The notes: generated by a model not told the origin, from the letters alone. A stretch of 64,000 nucleotides of DNA from Stropharia rugosoannulata (GCA_028532985.1 JANCIK010000009.1:558001-622000), one strand, 5' to 3'. Shown: positions 23,890-35,739, counted from the stretch's first letter. Program-made: numbers and translations.

Positions 23890-24664
23890 CATCGTATCCA
23901 TAGTTTTCGTCTTGCTCCCACCCTGTCAGTTCTGATTTTCGCAGTTTTTATAAGCTATTAGTCGTACATGTGTTAATGATAATGTTATGTCAGCTATTTG
24001 GAGACGCAAAGTGGATGCTGGTAGCTTCTGGAGACTCTAGAGATATGTAGTTTGGGGTCAACCCAGCTTAAATCACGCGTCGACCAACGGGAAGCGTACT
24101 GAAGAACCAGGAAGAAGTACTCCAACTTGTACGGCACGGACCCTAGACCACTCTCCATCATACCCATCTTGCGTATCCCCGCTCAGTAATCGGACCTTAT
24201 CATTTCCTTCCGCGCCCCTTGGTGCTCCAATAGCCTCCATCTTTTCCCATTCGTACCGACATGTAACGGCCGACACCCCCGACACCGTTCCACTCAATAC
24301 ACTCCATCAGACTCCAACGCATCCCGAAATTCGCGCCTTCTCCTGTATGCCTGTAAATAGAGGGGTATTGCTGCATGGCCGTTGGCCACAGGCCCACAAT
24401 CTCCTGTGACCTGTCGCGTCCGTTCATCTCGCAAGTCGCATAAATCGTGGTATATTCCAGAATATTCCCTCATAATCCCGTCGATTTCTAGAAAATGTCC
24501 CACTGGGGGACTGCGAGTGATGAGTATAAGGAGCTATGCAGTGACTCATAATGTGGATGGAAACATAAGTGTTGTGTCAAGACACAGTCATCCAACACCC
24601 CCAGGAACCTGAGGTTCTCAGGTCACCTGAGATTGTGGGGGAAACTTTGATTTGTCGTTTTGTA
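23890..24664. other. Intergenic, no gene seen
   Basis: No supported gene. A perfect 15-base palindrome CTCAGGTCACCTGAG lies at about 24,617, just outside the inverted-repeat element that follows. Confidence 0.35.
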
Positions 24665-25514
24665 TGGAAAGCAAGACTAGCCTGCTCACTTTTGTGACAG
24701 CCAAGTCATTCGGCTAACATTGCACCACATGTATCTGATCTAAAGGTGGCATTTGTTTGTTCTTTCGGTCGGTGACGCCTGCAGCCTCCCCATAGGCCTC
24801 CGGCCGGCCAATAGGCTGACAGTTGCCTGGTAGGTGAATGTCATATATAGTGTACAAATAGGCGCGCTGATAGAGAGCCGGGCATATGCTCCATGAGAGC
24901 TAGTGTTTATGAATATTCTGCATAAGTATTACTGTAACAATACTGTTACATCCGTATTGAGGTGTGCTCCGATGTAATTCGTATCATGCGGCGATGTGAA
25001 AAAGAGGATGTGCGTCGGCGCGAAGTTGTGTACACGTTGTAGACGATGTAAGTGAAAAAGGAAAATGATGCAGCATCTGCAGTAAATTCGGCTTCTTACA
25101 ACTTGTTGTGAGTATAAAGAGACAAGGTTGATGTAATGTAGTTTATGATGTGGATGTTACAGTACACCCTAATGGTGGAAACAGTTGCTTTTATATCTTT
25201 CAAAATGATATTTTCTTGGCTTAAAGGACCTCTAAAGAACATTTTTAAACATAGTGCAGCTACAACGACGTTCCATATTCCTTGGGGACTGATAGAACAG
25301 CGTCAAAAATTGTGGAAAACAGATGTTTATGACATTTGTGTAACATAGGCACTCTACTACAATGCTACTACTTGAGCAAATGTACTCAAATTTTGACTAA
25401 GCTAGACTTCACGCGTAAAACGTGAATGTCTATTTTTAGATCAGATACATGTGGTGCAATGTTAACCGAACGACTTGGCTGTCACAAAAGTGAGTAGGCC
25501 AGTCTTGCTTTCCA
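24665..25514. mobile_element. 850-bp inverted-repeat element with TA target site
   Basis: The two ends are long inverted repeats of about 80 bases with few mismatches. The outer end reads TGGAAAGCAAGACTAGCCTG on the left, matched by the reverse complement of the right end (TGGAAAGCAAGACTGGCCTA). The match continues through CTCACTTTTGTGACAGCC and CACCACATGTATCTGATC. Both ends abut TA (24663-24664 and 25515-25516), the insertion duplication of Tc1/mariner-type elements. No transposase frame is inside, so it is non-autonomous (MITE-like). Confidence 0.7.
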
Positions 25515-25516
25515 TA

Positions 25517-26039
25517 GTTTTCAGGGACTGAAATTCATAAATCATGTTTACTTTCAGTCTCAGCAGGTCGCCTGAAGACCCTAGGTGCAAGTTATGTTTG
25601 AAGTATGTAATGTACAGTACAATGTTCTATTTTAAGCTGCCGCCCAACGCGACGGGCATAGCCGCGTTTCCGATTCGTCGCTCGACGCTCCCTCCATGTA
25701 TGTCTCGCTACAGAGCAATGCCAAGCGTATCCGTTGATATTGTTGCTACACAGTACTGGTGTACAATCACTAGTAAAAGAAGACACGAAGAGAGGGGTTG
25801 CGGCGTAATGAAAGCCGGTACGGCTAAGAGAAGACGCGATTGCGAGGTGCGTACTGAACAGGAGAAATCGAATGTCGTCCATAGAGTACTTGCGCCTGGG
25901 ACGTAGCGGAACCAACCCCAGGCCTGACACACTTTTATCGAGGACTGGCTTGCTCGGAGCTCCCCATTATGTTGTCACCTCAATACATGACAAACATGGA
26001 CATGAGTTAATTGAAGTATCAATGGTATGCTACTTATGA
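25517..26039. other. Intergenic, no gene seen
   Basis: Short frames only, no recognisable motif on either strand. Confidence 0.35.
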
Positions 26040-26520
26040 CATGCAGTGATCTTACAGATCACCTGGAGGCTGGCTACAGATTGGCCTTCGCTCTGTACCC
26101 TCCTGAACATACGTACAAGTTTGTCAGTTTAGACATTTGTATTAGGCAGCAATGTGAGAGTTGCATTAGACTCTGTAAATCCCTTCAATAGACGATCTCG
26201 TCTACGAAGACGAGAACCAACGCAGAATGAGATCTGCACTGCCCGCTAATGTGGTTCCTAGCAACCAATTCAGCGGTCATGCTTTTGGAGGGACGAAAGT
26301 CTCGCCGAAGCGCAAAGAACAGGGGTAATATTTTCTACGCTCTCGTCTTTGAAGACTAGAAGGTTAACATGGAGTAGTTACATCTGGCTCAGACAACGCA
26401 CTTGGCTTGAGCGTACAGGAGCTGGGGCCCACGTTCCTGATGAGCCAGGTACCTGAGCCTCATTTTCATCGCTTTGCGCCTGGCCGGCACCTCACGAAGC
26501 TGTAGTCATCGCGTCTAGTC
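26040..26520 (+). pseudogene. A-family gene, internally deleted fragment (A0)
   Basis: The text matches parts of the A genes further right. A TCTGTACCCTCCTGAA stretch matches their 5' flank. GACGATCTCGTCTACGAAGA through AAAGAACAGGGGTAATAT (about 26,190-26,330) matches their exon 3 and its donor site. GAGCCTCATTTTCATCGCTT to the stop region matches the last exon. Exons 1, 2 and 4 are missing. It is a decayed outlier of the amplified A/B/C module and lies just left of the MULE insertion. Confidence 0.6.
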
Positions 26521-26587
26521 GGAAATAAACAAGTATTCAGACATAATTACAAGGTTTGAATGAAACCTGTGCTCACCGTGATATGGA

Positions 26588-26649
26588 AAAGTGCTGGGAT
26601 GAAGGCCTGCGAGGTAACGATCAGTGAATGCTATTGACCCAGCACTTTT
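26588..26649. repeat. Inverted repeat overlapping the left end of the MULE
   Basis: AAAAGTGCTGGG (26588-26599) and CCCAGCACTTTT (26638-26649) are perfect complements. The right arm lies inside the left MULE terminal repeat, and the left arm lies in the DNA outside it. It may be a scrap of a second MULE end. Confidence 0.5.
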
Positions 26650-28734
26650 GTCGCATCACGTGCGAACGGAACCTGCCGTGATGTGATCATGGCATATATG
26701 AGCATCAAGGACTTAGCGCAAAACCACCGCTAGTGGGAGGTCCTTGCTGGCAACGGAAATTTTCTGTAGTTACCTCCGAAATTTAGCAGTAGAAATGAAA
26801 CATATGCCCACATACCTTAGCTTTCTATTCCACCCCGCAAAATGGACTCCAAGCAAAAGAATAAGAAATGTTCTGCATGCAAATGCCAAAAAGAACTAAA
26901 TGCGGACAATTTCAAGAAGACTCGCGACGGCTATACAAAAGTCTGCACAGAATGCTCGGAAAAGCGCGCTAAAAGGCGGGTTCAGTTGCGTGCAAATGAC
27001 ACGAGAGCTCCAGAGTCGGATTCCGAAGAAGATAACCCCGGCTGCGAGGATTCAGACGAGAGCCGTGATGAAATATTGCGAGGAGAACTTGGTACTGTCA
27101 AGTTCAGTGATTTTATCAGGGCAGTTTCAAGTGAAGACAATGTTCATACCTTTACTGCACTTTTTGAGCTGCCTGATTTTGTCCGCTGTCCAGAAACAGA
27201 AAGCGAAAGAAAGAGTCACTCAAATGCATTAGCATTTAAAATATGGCAGGAGCTGAACTACCGTTTTGTGTACGTGATTTTAACTCAAACATAATGATTT
27301 TAACTATACTTATATCCTTTTTAGATACCATAGTCGATACATGCGCAAACGAACAGCATCAACGCGCTATGTTTATCACTGTGCACAAAACAAAGGCCGT
27401 CAACATAAATCAAAGAAGGCAAAGAAAGAAGGCATTAAACAGCGAGATAAAGAGCAGATGGCTACGTTTGAACGTAGTGGTTGGCTACACATTACAATCT
27501 GGAACGACAGAAACGATGCACTGGTCAAATACAAGCACAAAAACGAGCATGTTCCTTACTGGAATATTGACGTACCCCTCGAGGTACAATCATTTGTTAG
27601 TGAAAACTTGAGTTTTACTCCAACACAGGTAAGAAAACGGTTATTACAGCACATAGATAACGATTAGTATCTAATTATCCACCATGTGAATTGGGCAGCT
27701 ACAGTGAGCCCGATGGTGCAATTACTGATGGTGATGATCATATTTGGTCCGGGACGTCTCAGTGCTTGACGAAAATGGAGGTTGGGACAATCTGGTCCAC
27801 CCATCCTTGAAGCGTCCTGCAGATACTGAAGTACCCAATAATATGAATGAGACAGAGACTAGAAAGCGCCCTCGTGAAGACTGCGATAATTCAAAGAGGC
27901 CACATATCACATCTGGCAGCCCGGGCCCTACAGCTGACATTATTGACCTTACTATGTCATCACCTCCTCTTTCACCATATCATCAGACTGCGTCGCTTCC
28001 AGAGCTTGAGGGAGTTAATGTTTCGTTATCAGACACCTCATCATTTGATTATGGGAGTGAAGTCGAGCAGCAGGTAAGTACCAGCTTCATAATTCACAAT
28101 ATGTATGTACTTACAAACATTTACCAACAGGTTGATGAACTCTGTGAAGATATCTTGGAGACTGCGCAAAAAATGGAGCAAGAAGCATACATACTTCGCC
28201 AACAAGTTGGTAACTGCAGTCGCATGTGGTTAAAGACAGCAAAGGAGACGTTGGGGGACCGTGTTTCTACATTTGTGGAAGACATCAATCATATGTATCT
28301 CGAAGACAGGGAAGAAAAGAGGGACAACATGGGCTGAGGGTAAATCTCAGGACGAAAAGCAAAGGGAAAGACTGGCAATGGGGTTTATGCACACCTCATG
28401 AGTTTGCGACTTCCGCATCGGCGGATCCTTCATAGAATCCCGTGGCAAGTCCAGTTCAGGGTATTATGATACTATAGACAAATAAAACTGGTTTTTATTT
28501 TCTACGGCATGTACATGATTAAGTAAACAGATAGACTGAGACCTAGTTGCTACTTTAGTACCGCAGGAGCTATATTAACCTGATGCAAACATAAATGTTT
28601 TTAGAAAATTGAGCTGGAAGCTCGCGAGAAGCTTGACGACGTGAATATCACCAAGTCAATCTGGCGGAGCTCGAAACACGGCAGGTTCCGTTCGCACGTG
28701 ATGCGACAAAAGTGCTGGGTCAATAGCATTCACT
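26623..28734. mobile_element. Internally deleted Mutator-like element with perfect 58-bp inverted repeats
   Basis: Bases 26623-26680 are the exact reverse complement of 28677-28734 (58 of 58 by eye; outer end AGTGAATGCTATTGACCCAG). Inside is a gene with the N- and C-terminal parts of a fungal MULE protein but no room for the DDE transposase core. It would need a transposase from another copy. No matching target duplication was found in the flanks (left ...GTAACGATC, right CTACGTCTG...), which may mean recombination after insertion. Identical ends suggest recent movement or gene conversion. Confidence 0.75.
26842..28337 (+). pseudogene. MULE-type protein with N- and C-terminal parts but no transposase core
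   Basis: MULE proteins are DDE transposases. Exon 1 (26842 to about 27267) starts MDSKQKNKKCSACKCQKEL with a zinc-ribbon-like CSAC...CTEC pair. After an intron of about 64 nt the frame continues YHSRYMRKRTASTRYVYHCA and GWLHITIWNDRNDALVKYKH, a WRKY/FLYWCH-like domain that usually precedes the MULE core in mushroom proteins. The exon ends FTPTQ near 27,629. After the next intron the text jumps to an acidic linker (GSPGPTADIIDLTMSSPPLS) and a helical C-terminus (VDELCEDILETAQKMEQEAY). The several hundred residues of catalytic domain are absent, and the frame changes near 27,745. What remains could still bind element ends. Confidence 0.7.
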
Positions 28735-29722
28735 CTACGTCTGTCTCTCCACCAACACCTTGCACGTCCATTGATATGCTGTTTACCTACCTGCAATGGG
28801 GTAAAATGTCTGTTTCCAATTCTACATCCTGTCGCTCTCCCGCTCTTTCTTGTAGGGTAAGATCTTCGTAAAGCACACACAAGACACACATGTTCCGTTT
28901 CTGTCTGTGTGATCCGCTGCGCGAGCCCTTTCCTCCCAATAATTCACAGCGGCTTTGCACTTAGTACTCACTGCTTAGATCTCTCTCCCAGTTCTCCCCT
29001 TCACTATGATTATGTTAAGTTCCTCTGCGTCACCTCAAGCGCTCCGAGACGACTATGATGCCAGTAGCTTTGTATGCATTCTTTCACGCGCCCTGGACCT
29101 GTTCGCTGCATAGTATAAGCCCCGTATGTCTCTCCAATCCGTATATATACTCCGACTGTAAGTCAAGCCTCCAAGCTCCAATTCTTATCCCATGCATGCG
29201 GCTATGGCCCGCTTCCCCGTGCCTAGGTATGTTGTCTCCATATGTGCCAATTCATTCATGTTATTCTATACTGTGGCCCCACCTTGCCTGTCTCTCTCAT
29301 CATATTGCAGCCCTTCTGTCTCTCCATCCTGCTGGCTGGTCACAAATGAAAGTCTACTCTGTACCCTCTTGAATATAGATTCAAGTCTGTGAATACGGAG
29401 ATGTAATGTAGGCGGCTACTATACTTCAACTGGTGTGGGAAAGAAGTGAAAGTTTGGCCACCAGTATCAGTATCCAGAGTAAAGCAACATAAATCCGAAG
29501 CTTAGCTGTCAAAGGGAGTAGTGGCGTGCGAATGCATCGGATCCTTCCTTGTGGTACGTACGCAGGGAGAAAGCGTTTGACGCGCCCACGGACACATGCC
29601 ATAGCCACTCGACCAACTCGTAATATATAAAACAAGAAAGACGCTTAGGGCATCCATGCCCCTCCCCAGTTCCAATTTCAATTTGACTCAGACCATCCTA
29701 CCATATCGAGTCCATAAAGGCA
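28735..29722. repeat. 5' flank of A1, repeated before A2
   Basis: The stretch starting CACCAACACCTTGCACGTCC (28,757) recurs at about 38,011, an offset of about 9.25 kb. Many long matches follow (TTCACGCGCCCTG, GCCTCCAAGCTCCAATT, GTGCCTAGGTATGTTGTCTC). It is C/T-rich with no gene. A TATATAAA sits near 29,622 upstream of the A1 start. Confidence 0.6.
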
Positions 29723-31102
29723 ATGGCCGTACCCTATCAGACTGTGACATTACCATACGTCTGCAACACCTGCAACTTTTATATGCAATGGCCTCGAAAA
29801 TCGTGTCCCCGTCGCGTGCAGTACGATTACGGGCTGTGTAGCAGTGCACATCTAGAATGTGTCTACCTCGTACAGGAATTAGGTGCGCTTTAATTCAAGC
29901 ATGTTGGATAGTGCGGTGTTGGGGCTAACTCGTGGACGAGTAGACGCGTTTTTCAAGGATGTTCTTTCTAGGTTATCGCGAGGTCCGACATGGAACGGTC
30001 AAAGATGGCCAGGCAGCTCGACCTTCCCTGCCTTGGATGCATCATTGCAACATATGAATCATGGCGCGTTCACGACGCCGCCCAGTATGCCGCCACTTCA
30101 ACATACACCTGCATATCAAGAGGAATTTATTCAAGGTTCATCAACCACTCCCTACAGCGTAAATACTCAACACCAGGACGCGAATCGTGTACAGAGTTCT
30201 GTAAACCAATTTCAACCTCCCTTTGCCGCTGAGGACACGCCCGTGTCATGGCCCCAAAACACTTATGCTGCGGCCTCAGTGGCACAATACCCGACCTCTG
30301 CACAGAGCCATTATCCCGCCGAGCCAAGTCAATTTGAAGTCAACCATGCTTCAATGTATCGTTTTGACGGTCTCCTGGACACTTTAGCAGAAGGCGCTTA
30401 TGGAGGAACAACGGTGCCGCCGACTACCCAGTTAACCCAGGATAAATATTCACTACAAAATATGAAAGTAAACAGTGAGTTTACTACAGTTATTCCGGTA
30501 ATTAGTTCACTCATCAGACCTCTATAAATCCCCTTAGTAGAAGATCTCGTCTACGACGACGAGGAGAAAGAAATAACAATATCTGCACTGCCCGCTGCCT
30601 TGGTTCATGATAACCAATACAACAGTCACGCGGTAATCAGAGAGACGAAAGTCCCACTGAAGCGCAAAGCACAGGGGTGATATATCTCACGATCTCGTCG
30701 TTGAAGACTGAAAAGCTAACATGGGGGTTTAGGGAGGCGTATGCTGAGAGTCTACTGGACAGTTGCATGTCCGATACACGCGGTAAACGGGTACAGGCGG
30801 AGTGCGATGAGAATATCCACCTTCACAATGGGAGGTATATGAAGGGGGTGCCAGTGCATGGGGCGAACTTGCACAACCCAGAGGCTCAACCTCCGTCAAA
30901 ACCACAAAGAAACCCCAAGTGGACGAGGAGGAAGATGTATCCTGGGGAATCAATGATGAACTTCAGTGCGTACTATCCCGCTAACTCTGAACCTGGTGTT
31001 CCGTGACTGACCTTTGGTTCCGTCCTTCTTCATCTTCATCTGGTACCAGTGGATATGGAAGATTCCGACAGCTCACGCGCTCAGGCGTCGCACCAGAGTT
31101 GA
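29723..31102 (+). pseudogene. A-family gene copy 1 (A1), C-terminus altered by an 8-base insertion
   Basis: Unknown protein, not matched to any family. Exons joining in frame: 29723-29882, 29944-30474, 30538-30676, 30733-30965 and 31050-31102. The N-terminus has a compact cysteine pattern (CNTCNFYMQWPRKSC, then C-x7-C), possibly metal-binding. The middle is Gln/Pro/Ser-rich (NRVQSSVNQFQPPFAAEDTP), then EDLVYDDEE and a basic VPLKRKAQG, so a nuclear role is possible. In the last exon, GACAGCTCA is followed by an extra CGCGCTCA compared with A2 and A3. This shifts the frame to a stop at 31100 and loses the shared ending (ELSRQERE). The remaining frame is open, so A1 is the least damaged full-length copy. 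Confidence 0.65.
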
Positions 31103-31379
31103 GGACACAGGATTGTCTGAATTTCCACGTAGATGAGCCTGCGGTCCATTGCTTTGCCCCTGGCGGGCACCTCAGGAACCTAGACATAGACAGGAGATAT
31201 CCAGCTGTAATTGATAGCGAACTATACTCACCGTGATATATAAAAGCAATGAGAAACACAAAATTATGATCTAACGAGGCGACGAGCTATCAATACACGG
31301 AAAGCATTAGATGAAAGACAAAGTTACGATCTCGGATCGATAGATATCGGAGTTTCAAAGGCTATTATGTAAACATATT

Positions 31380-33110
31380 TTTGAGGCCCGACAATGCCGC
31401 TTAGCCTCGACTACGTTGTGCTTTTTGCCGTCGTTGTCTCTACCCTCCGAGCAAGAGAACTTGGACTGATCCTAGCTTTAACTTTCATGCTATGAATCAT
31501 AGTTGACTGCACTTTTGCGTATCCTCCGCACGTCCATCCACCGCCCGTGCGCATACATCGTGTTCTTGCCAATAGCGCACAAGTAAACTCTCGTCCTCCA
31601 TCCCCGTCCCACCACTCACTCTCTCCGTAAACGCCCATTGTAGCTCTGAGTACCCGCAACAATAGCCTCATCTCGTCCCGTACCGCCGCGCACCCTTTCC
31701 CGCGCCTTGTTCTCGATCCCAGTCCACTCGGTATCAAACGGTTTCGGTTTCGTACAATTAACGCCTTCACCCCGCATGTAGGTCGTCTGCCGCGTCACCT
31801 GCATCATGCATGTTTCTCGTACGTTTCTTCTTTGTCACCTGGGCCATAACCCTCGAGTAAGGCCCGTACTCGTCAGAACGTAAACAACGCCCAGCCGTTC
31901 AGCTCTATATATCCCAATCTCCCTGGTCGGAGCGCGGTACATTGCGATACCCGCCCTCGCTCTTCCTGGGTACGATTATGATCCACTTACAGCGCAATAC
32001 GATCCCGTGCTCATATTGGAAATGTATCATTGTGTTCCGCGGGTACATGGTCCCTGGCCCTCCGTCTTCTCTGTCCAATCCTGCCTCACCCTCCTCCCCC
32101 CCAGTCCCCTTACCCCACTCATCCGAGTGCAAAACGTCCTGGACTGTCTACTATACGCGGTCCGCTCTATCCGTTACGGGTCGCAGCGGCGCGGCGCGAC
32201 GCGGTGCGTTGCAAGCCGATGCACAGAATATGTATGCCTCGTTGCGCAGAGGAGGTACGGGATTGTCTGCCTTGTGCTCTAACCCCTTCCGCTATGCTTG
32301 TTTATGCACTTCGCAGGTAGCCGCTCCGGGTCGTCCCCGTCGATTCACTCTTCCACATCTCTCCCTTCTGCATCGTGTCTCGGCTCCCGGTACCAGGCTC
32401 AGTTCCCCCGCTTCCCTGCATCTGCACTCTCTAACCCCATTCACCAGATTCCAGACATACCGTCGATTCTATGCATCGACCTAACCGTCCCACGCCCCCT
32501 GACCCCCAACCCCTTCCACGCACCCGGAAACGCATATCAGTATGGGCCCCTGCGGTGCGTGCTCACGTACTGCACCTCCATCTCCATCTCCGAGTCTCTG
32601 CGGTTCCCCCTCTTATGCGCGTTCTCCGTTTACTACTCCCTCTCCACCCCATGGCCCAAAGACGGGCCTAGGAATACGCTGCTCGGCGGGTACGAATCGT
32701 TCGTCACTTTACAATGTACTCTATATGTCGTCCCCGGTCTTCATGCCGAGGGCCCAGGGCAAAGCTAGGTGTCGGCGCGGCAAAATGTACACGGAAGTGT
32801 GTCAGGCCTATTGCAGCTGGGGGACGACGCAGCACTTTACACTTTGAGTGGACAAGCCCAACTTAAACTGAACCGGTCCTCTACTATGGGCTAGGTTAGG
32901 GCCAGTGGTCTGTGGTCTGTCTCCTCCCCACTTCGTAGGTGTTCGACCCGCGCTTCCCACTGTCTGTCTGCACCGCACATTTCTATCTCTCTGTCTGGTG
33001 ACATAGCCTCTGCGACGTCCCCCTGCCTCAGGATATCTACATCCGTATTTCCCGTATGTGGTGCTTCTATGCACTTTTGCGACCTGACGCTCAGTCGCGT
33101 AGAGGATAAT
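31380..33110. repeat. Block B, copy 1: C/T-rich DNA between A1 and the C genes
   Basis: It matches 41,170-42,900. The clearest match is CTAGG..AGGGCCAGTGGTC followed by GTAGG.GTTCGACCCGC and CTGTCTGTCTGCACCGCA (about 32,890-32,975 against 42,775-42,860), plus CACTTCGCAG.TAGCCGCTC at 32,312 against 41,632. Frames of up to 180 codons occur but are not conserved between the copies, so no gene is called. Confidence 0.55.
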
Positions 33111-33927
33111 TCAGCACATACTATTAATCAACTGTCAAGTGGGATGATCGACAGGCATCAAGAGATAATACGACACCAGAAATCCATCCAATGATGAAGT
33201 CGATAAGTTGTATGCTAAATTAGCAAAACTGAGGAAAGATCATATACCCCCAATCAGCAGGTATGTAGCCCGTAAGCCCTCTTCAATGTATTACAGTGCT
33301 GTGGATGTTGGACAGCCTTGATACTCGTATCAGCATTGAGTTCTAATCCATGACAGGCGTATGTATTCAGCCTCAGGGCACACAGGTTTGTTACATCTAG
33401 AAATGGGAGAACTCACCGACATGAACCCGGGATGGCAGAGCAGATCAAACACGCAGCAGGGTCTATATCGATATTCACCTTTACATGACAAGCTTTGTTG
33501 TTCACCTGACCGCCGTTGTCCGATATTTAGATACCTGCATCACACATCGAGTTAAATATATCGTACACACGAGGTCAAAACCCCCCACATCATTTAAGAA
33601 TGAAAAGAAGCCCATAGGAAAGGTAACCCATTTCTGTGGTTACACTTGGATAATGCATATATACTAGGCTGCGGGGCGTCTCGATCTCGCAGTAGCGACG
33701 CAATTCCGGACGCAGTGGTGAGTCATTTCAGAGAGCTACGCTTGACTAGGACGCTACGCTCGACTAGGACAGCCGTAAACTAGTGACTATATAGTGGGTA
33801 CCAGCCTGTTACGAGTGACTCAGTTTTTCTCCCGTTGCCTTGATATTGTCTTCGTCTCCGACTATCCTTTTCAGTGGCTTAGTCTGTCTTTGGCAGTATC
33901 TCCGAATTCCCTCCAACCTTAATCCCA
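33111..33927. other. Unique spacer, no gene seen
   Basis: Not matched in the second module copy. It contains a short tandem duplication, CTACGCTTGACTAGGACG then CTACGCTCGACTAGGACA (about 33,737-33,772). Confidence 0.35.
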
Positions 33928-34305
33928 ATGCCGCACACGCAAAGCCGGATGTCGACCAGGGCTCCCCATTCCAACCGCTCACTTCAGTATCAAAATAAAG
34001 AAGCGCGCGAGGCGAGTTTAGACCAAAACGAGAACGTGGACGGCGTGTGCTATTTAGACGCCGATGGCGTTCCTTCCGACACGATAACGAGGGTGCGGTG
34101 CACGTGGTGTTCACGATGGATTGCACAGGACGGGCGGTTTGGTGGGAGCACGTGGAATTTTAACAAACATCTACGCACTAAGAAGTGCGGGGAGAACAAG
34201 TTGCGCATATTGCAAGCACGGGAGGAGGAGAAGAAGATTCTTGCAGGCGCTGAAGCGCTCATTGAACTACACCAAAAACCCATCAACAAACCTTTAATTT
34301 CCTGA
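33928..34305 (+). CDS. Small BED-like zinc-finger protein
   Basis: Single exon, 125 residues, starting MPHTQSRMSTRAPHSNRSL (an internal Met at residue 8 is another possible start). Residues of about 57-92 read VRCTWCSRWIAQDGRFGG then WNFNKHLRTKKCGENK: C-x2-C, an aromatic-rich loop, then His and Cys, which fits a BED-like zinc finger. The rest is a short charged helix (EEEKKILAGAEALIELHQ). It stands alone in a unique spacer between block B and the C genes and has no partner in the second module. BED fingers often derive from hAT transposases, so it may be a domesticated or leftover DNA-binding domain. The frame is intact. Confidence 0.55.
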   Translation: MPHTQSRMSTRAPHSNRSLQYQNKEAREASLDQNENVDGVCYLDADGVPSDTITRVRCTWCSRWIAQDGRFGGSTWNFNKHLRTKKCGENKLRILQAREEEKKILAGAEALIELHQKPINKPLIS

Positions 34306-34740
34306 CAAGCGCCAATCGGTATTTATGCTTCCGCCTTTTATATGTAGAAATTTTCTATTTCTCGCCATTTAGCCTAATTTCTCATTGTACTTATTACATA
34401 CTGATACACTACTGTAAATTGTTACTGTACCCACCTTCTTGTTACCTATACAAACTATTCAAGCGTTCATCACTGGTCGCCATTTAGTAAGCTAGAGTCC
34501 TGAGATGTAGCCTGACTGTTGATTATATGTAATAATGTGCATCTATGTTGTATATTATTCCCTCTATGATGCATAGCCGGAACCGCTGCTTATTATATAC
34601 AAATATATCCGGAACCGCTATTTTACTTGTATAGTAGCCTAATAGCGGACAGGGTGTGTCGTCTATCACACTGTTGTCACCTGCGCCGGACGCCGGCGAA
34701 GTCGATGAAGTTAGCCTTGTCCCACTCCCTGTAACATATC
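34306..34740. other. Intergenic, no gene seen
   Basis: AT-rich DNA with CCGGAACCGCT twice (about 34,577 and 34,609). Nothing else recognised. Confidence 0.35.
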
Positions 34741-35660
34741 TTTAGGTGGAAACATGTGTACCTTCCTGTATACGAGCGCGAGTATTCATCAGAATACACA
34801 GATACGGTCCAGGAATACTGCCCTGAGCTTCACAACGTGGTCGTCACGTTAACGAGCTTTAATGATCAAGCTCAAGGCCCGGTTCCGCGTGTCGAAACAT
34901 ATAAATCAGTATAGGAGTCGCAATGAAGGAGCATCAGATGGTTCTTCAGCGGCAGAAGTTCATACGCATACGAAGCCGCAACTGTATGCAAAGCAAACAG
35001 GTTAGATTTACATCCATATTGAAATAATAAAGGCATTGTTGACTTCTTTGGCATACAATCATTCCAATACAGAAGGGGGTGAGGTAATATTTGACAGTAA
35101 ATTCAACGACGGTAGTCCATCTGCAAGACGTATGGAGACCACATTGGACATAGAGAGTCATTCCCTAATGTCTGCACAGCGTCAAAGGTATGTTCAATTA
35201 TCCATCACCCCCATCTCTCGAGATGATGTTGCATATTCATTTCTACAGCCCTGAGGCACATTCTCAGCTAACGGGGTTGAAACGACACGCGGATAAGGAC
35301 AGCGGGGACGAAGGGGATCCCGACTACCGCTGTCAGTCGAAAAGGCAAAGTAACAAGCACTTACACACTGAAACTTTATCAGTTCATGACTTACTTTGCT
35401 TAATGCGCACTTGCAGAAGGGAATGCTGAGTCGTCAGAAAGCTCCGACTTCGCAAGCATGGTACTGACACCATACGGCAGTACAAGCGCACAAGTGTAGC
35501 CTGTAAGTCTTCTCTGACCGAGAAATTGTTATGAATGTTACTTATCAGGATGCTCAGCGATTAAACATGCGTGACGAAAGGGGGCGATACAAGAGTATGG
35601 GCAAGTATGGGATGGAAAGCGAAAGGTGCGCAAGAACACGGTGCATTTATAATAATCTTA
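34741..35660 (+). pseudogene. C-family gene copy 1 (C1), 5'-truncated
   Basis: It matches only the 3' half of C2 and C3. TACGAGCGCGAGTATTCATC, TTAACGAGCTTTAATGATCA, GCAAAGCAAACAGG and GTCAAAGGTATGTTCAATTA correspond in order to their later exons, and the copy includes PEAHSQLTGLKRHADKDSGD. Near 34,900 the frame meets stops (TATAAATCAGTATAG) where C2 reads on. A decayed fragment directly upstream of C2, probably from an earlier tandem duplication. Confidence 0.6.
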
Positions 35661-35727
35661 TCGCCTGATTATCAGGACCCGATTTATCTTCGCGTACTTC
35701 CCTGCTTCCAGGATCTTCATCTTCATC

Positions 35728-35739
35728 TATAAATAAAAG
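35728..35739 (+). promoter_or_regulatory. TATA box upstream of C2, repeated upstream of C3
   Basis: TATAAATAAAAG about 200 bases before the C2 ATG, in a flank (GCGCTACTGAGCGTGAGGC, TAAGCTTTGTATTCTT-like text) that recurs before C3 near 43,190. The same relative position in both copies supports it as the core promoter. Confidence 0.45.

Noticed and set aside
24665..25514. Retrotransposon solo LTR
   Set aside because: The ends are inverted, not direct, repeats and the flanking duplication is TA, which fits a cut-and-paste element.
25592..25930. Overlapping plus- and minus-strand frames of 110-120 codons
   Set aside because: No motif, no homologous pattern and no splice support on either strand.
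26623..28734. Target-site duplication of the MULE
   Set aside because: Eight to nine bases on either side of the inverted repeats were compared and do not match.
33485..33667. Small plus-strand frame in the unique spacer
   Set aside because: Too short and without motif; nearby base composition explains it.
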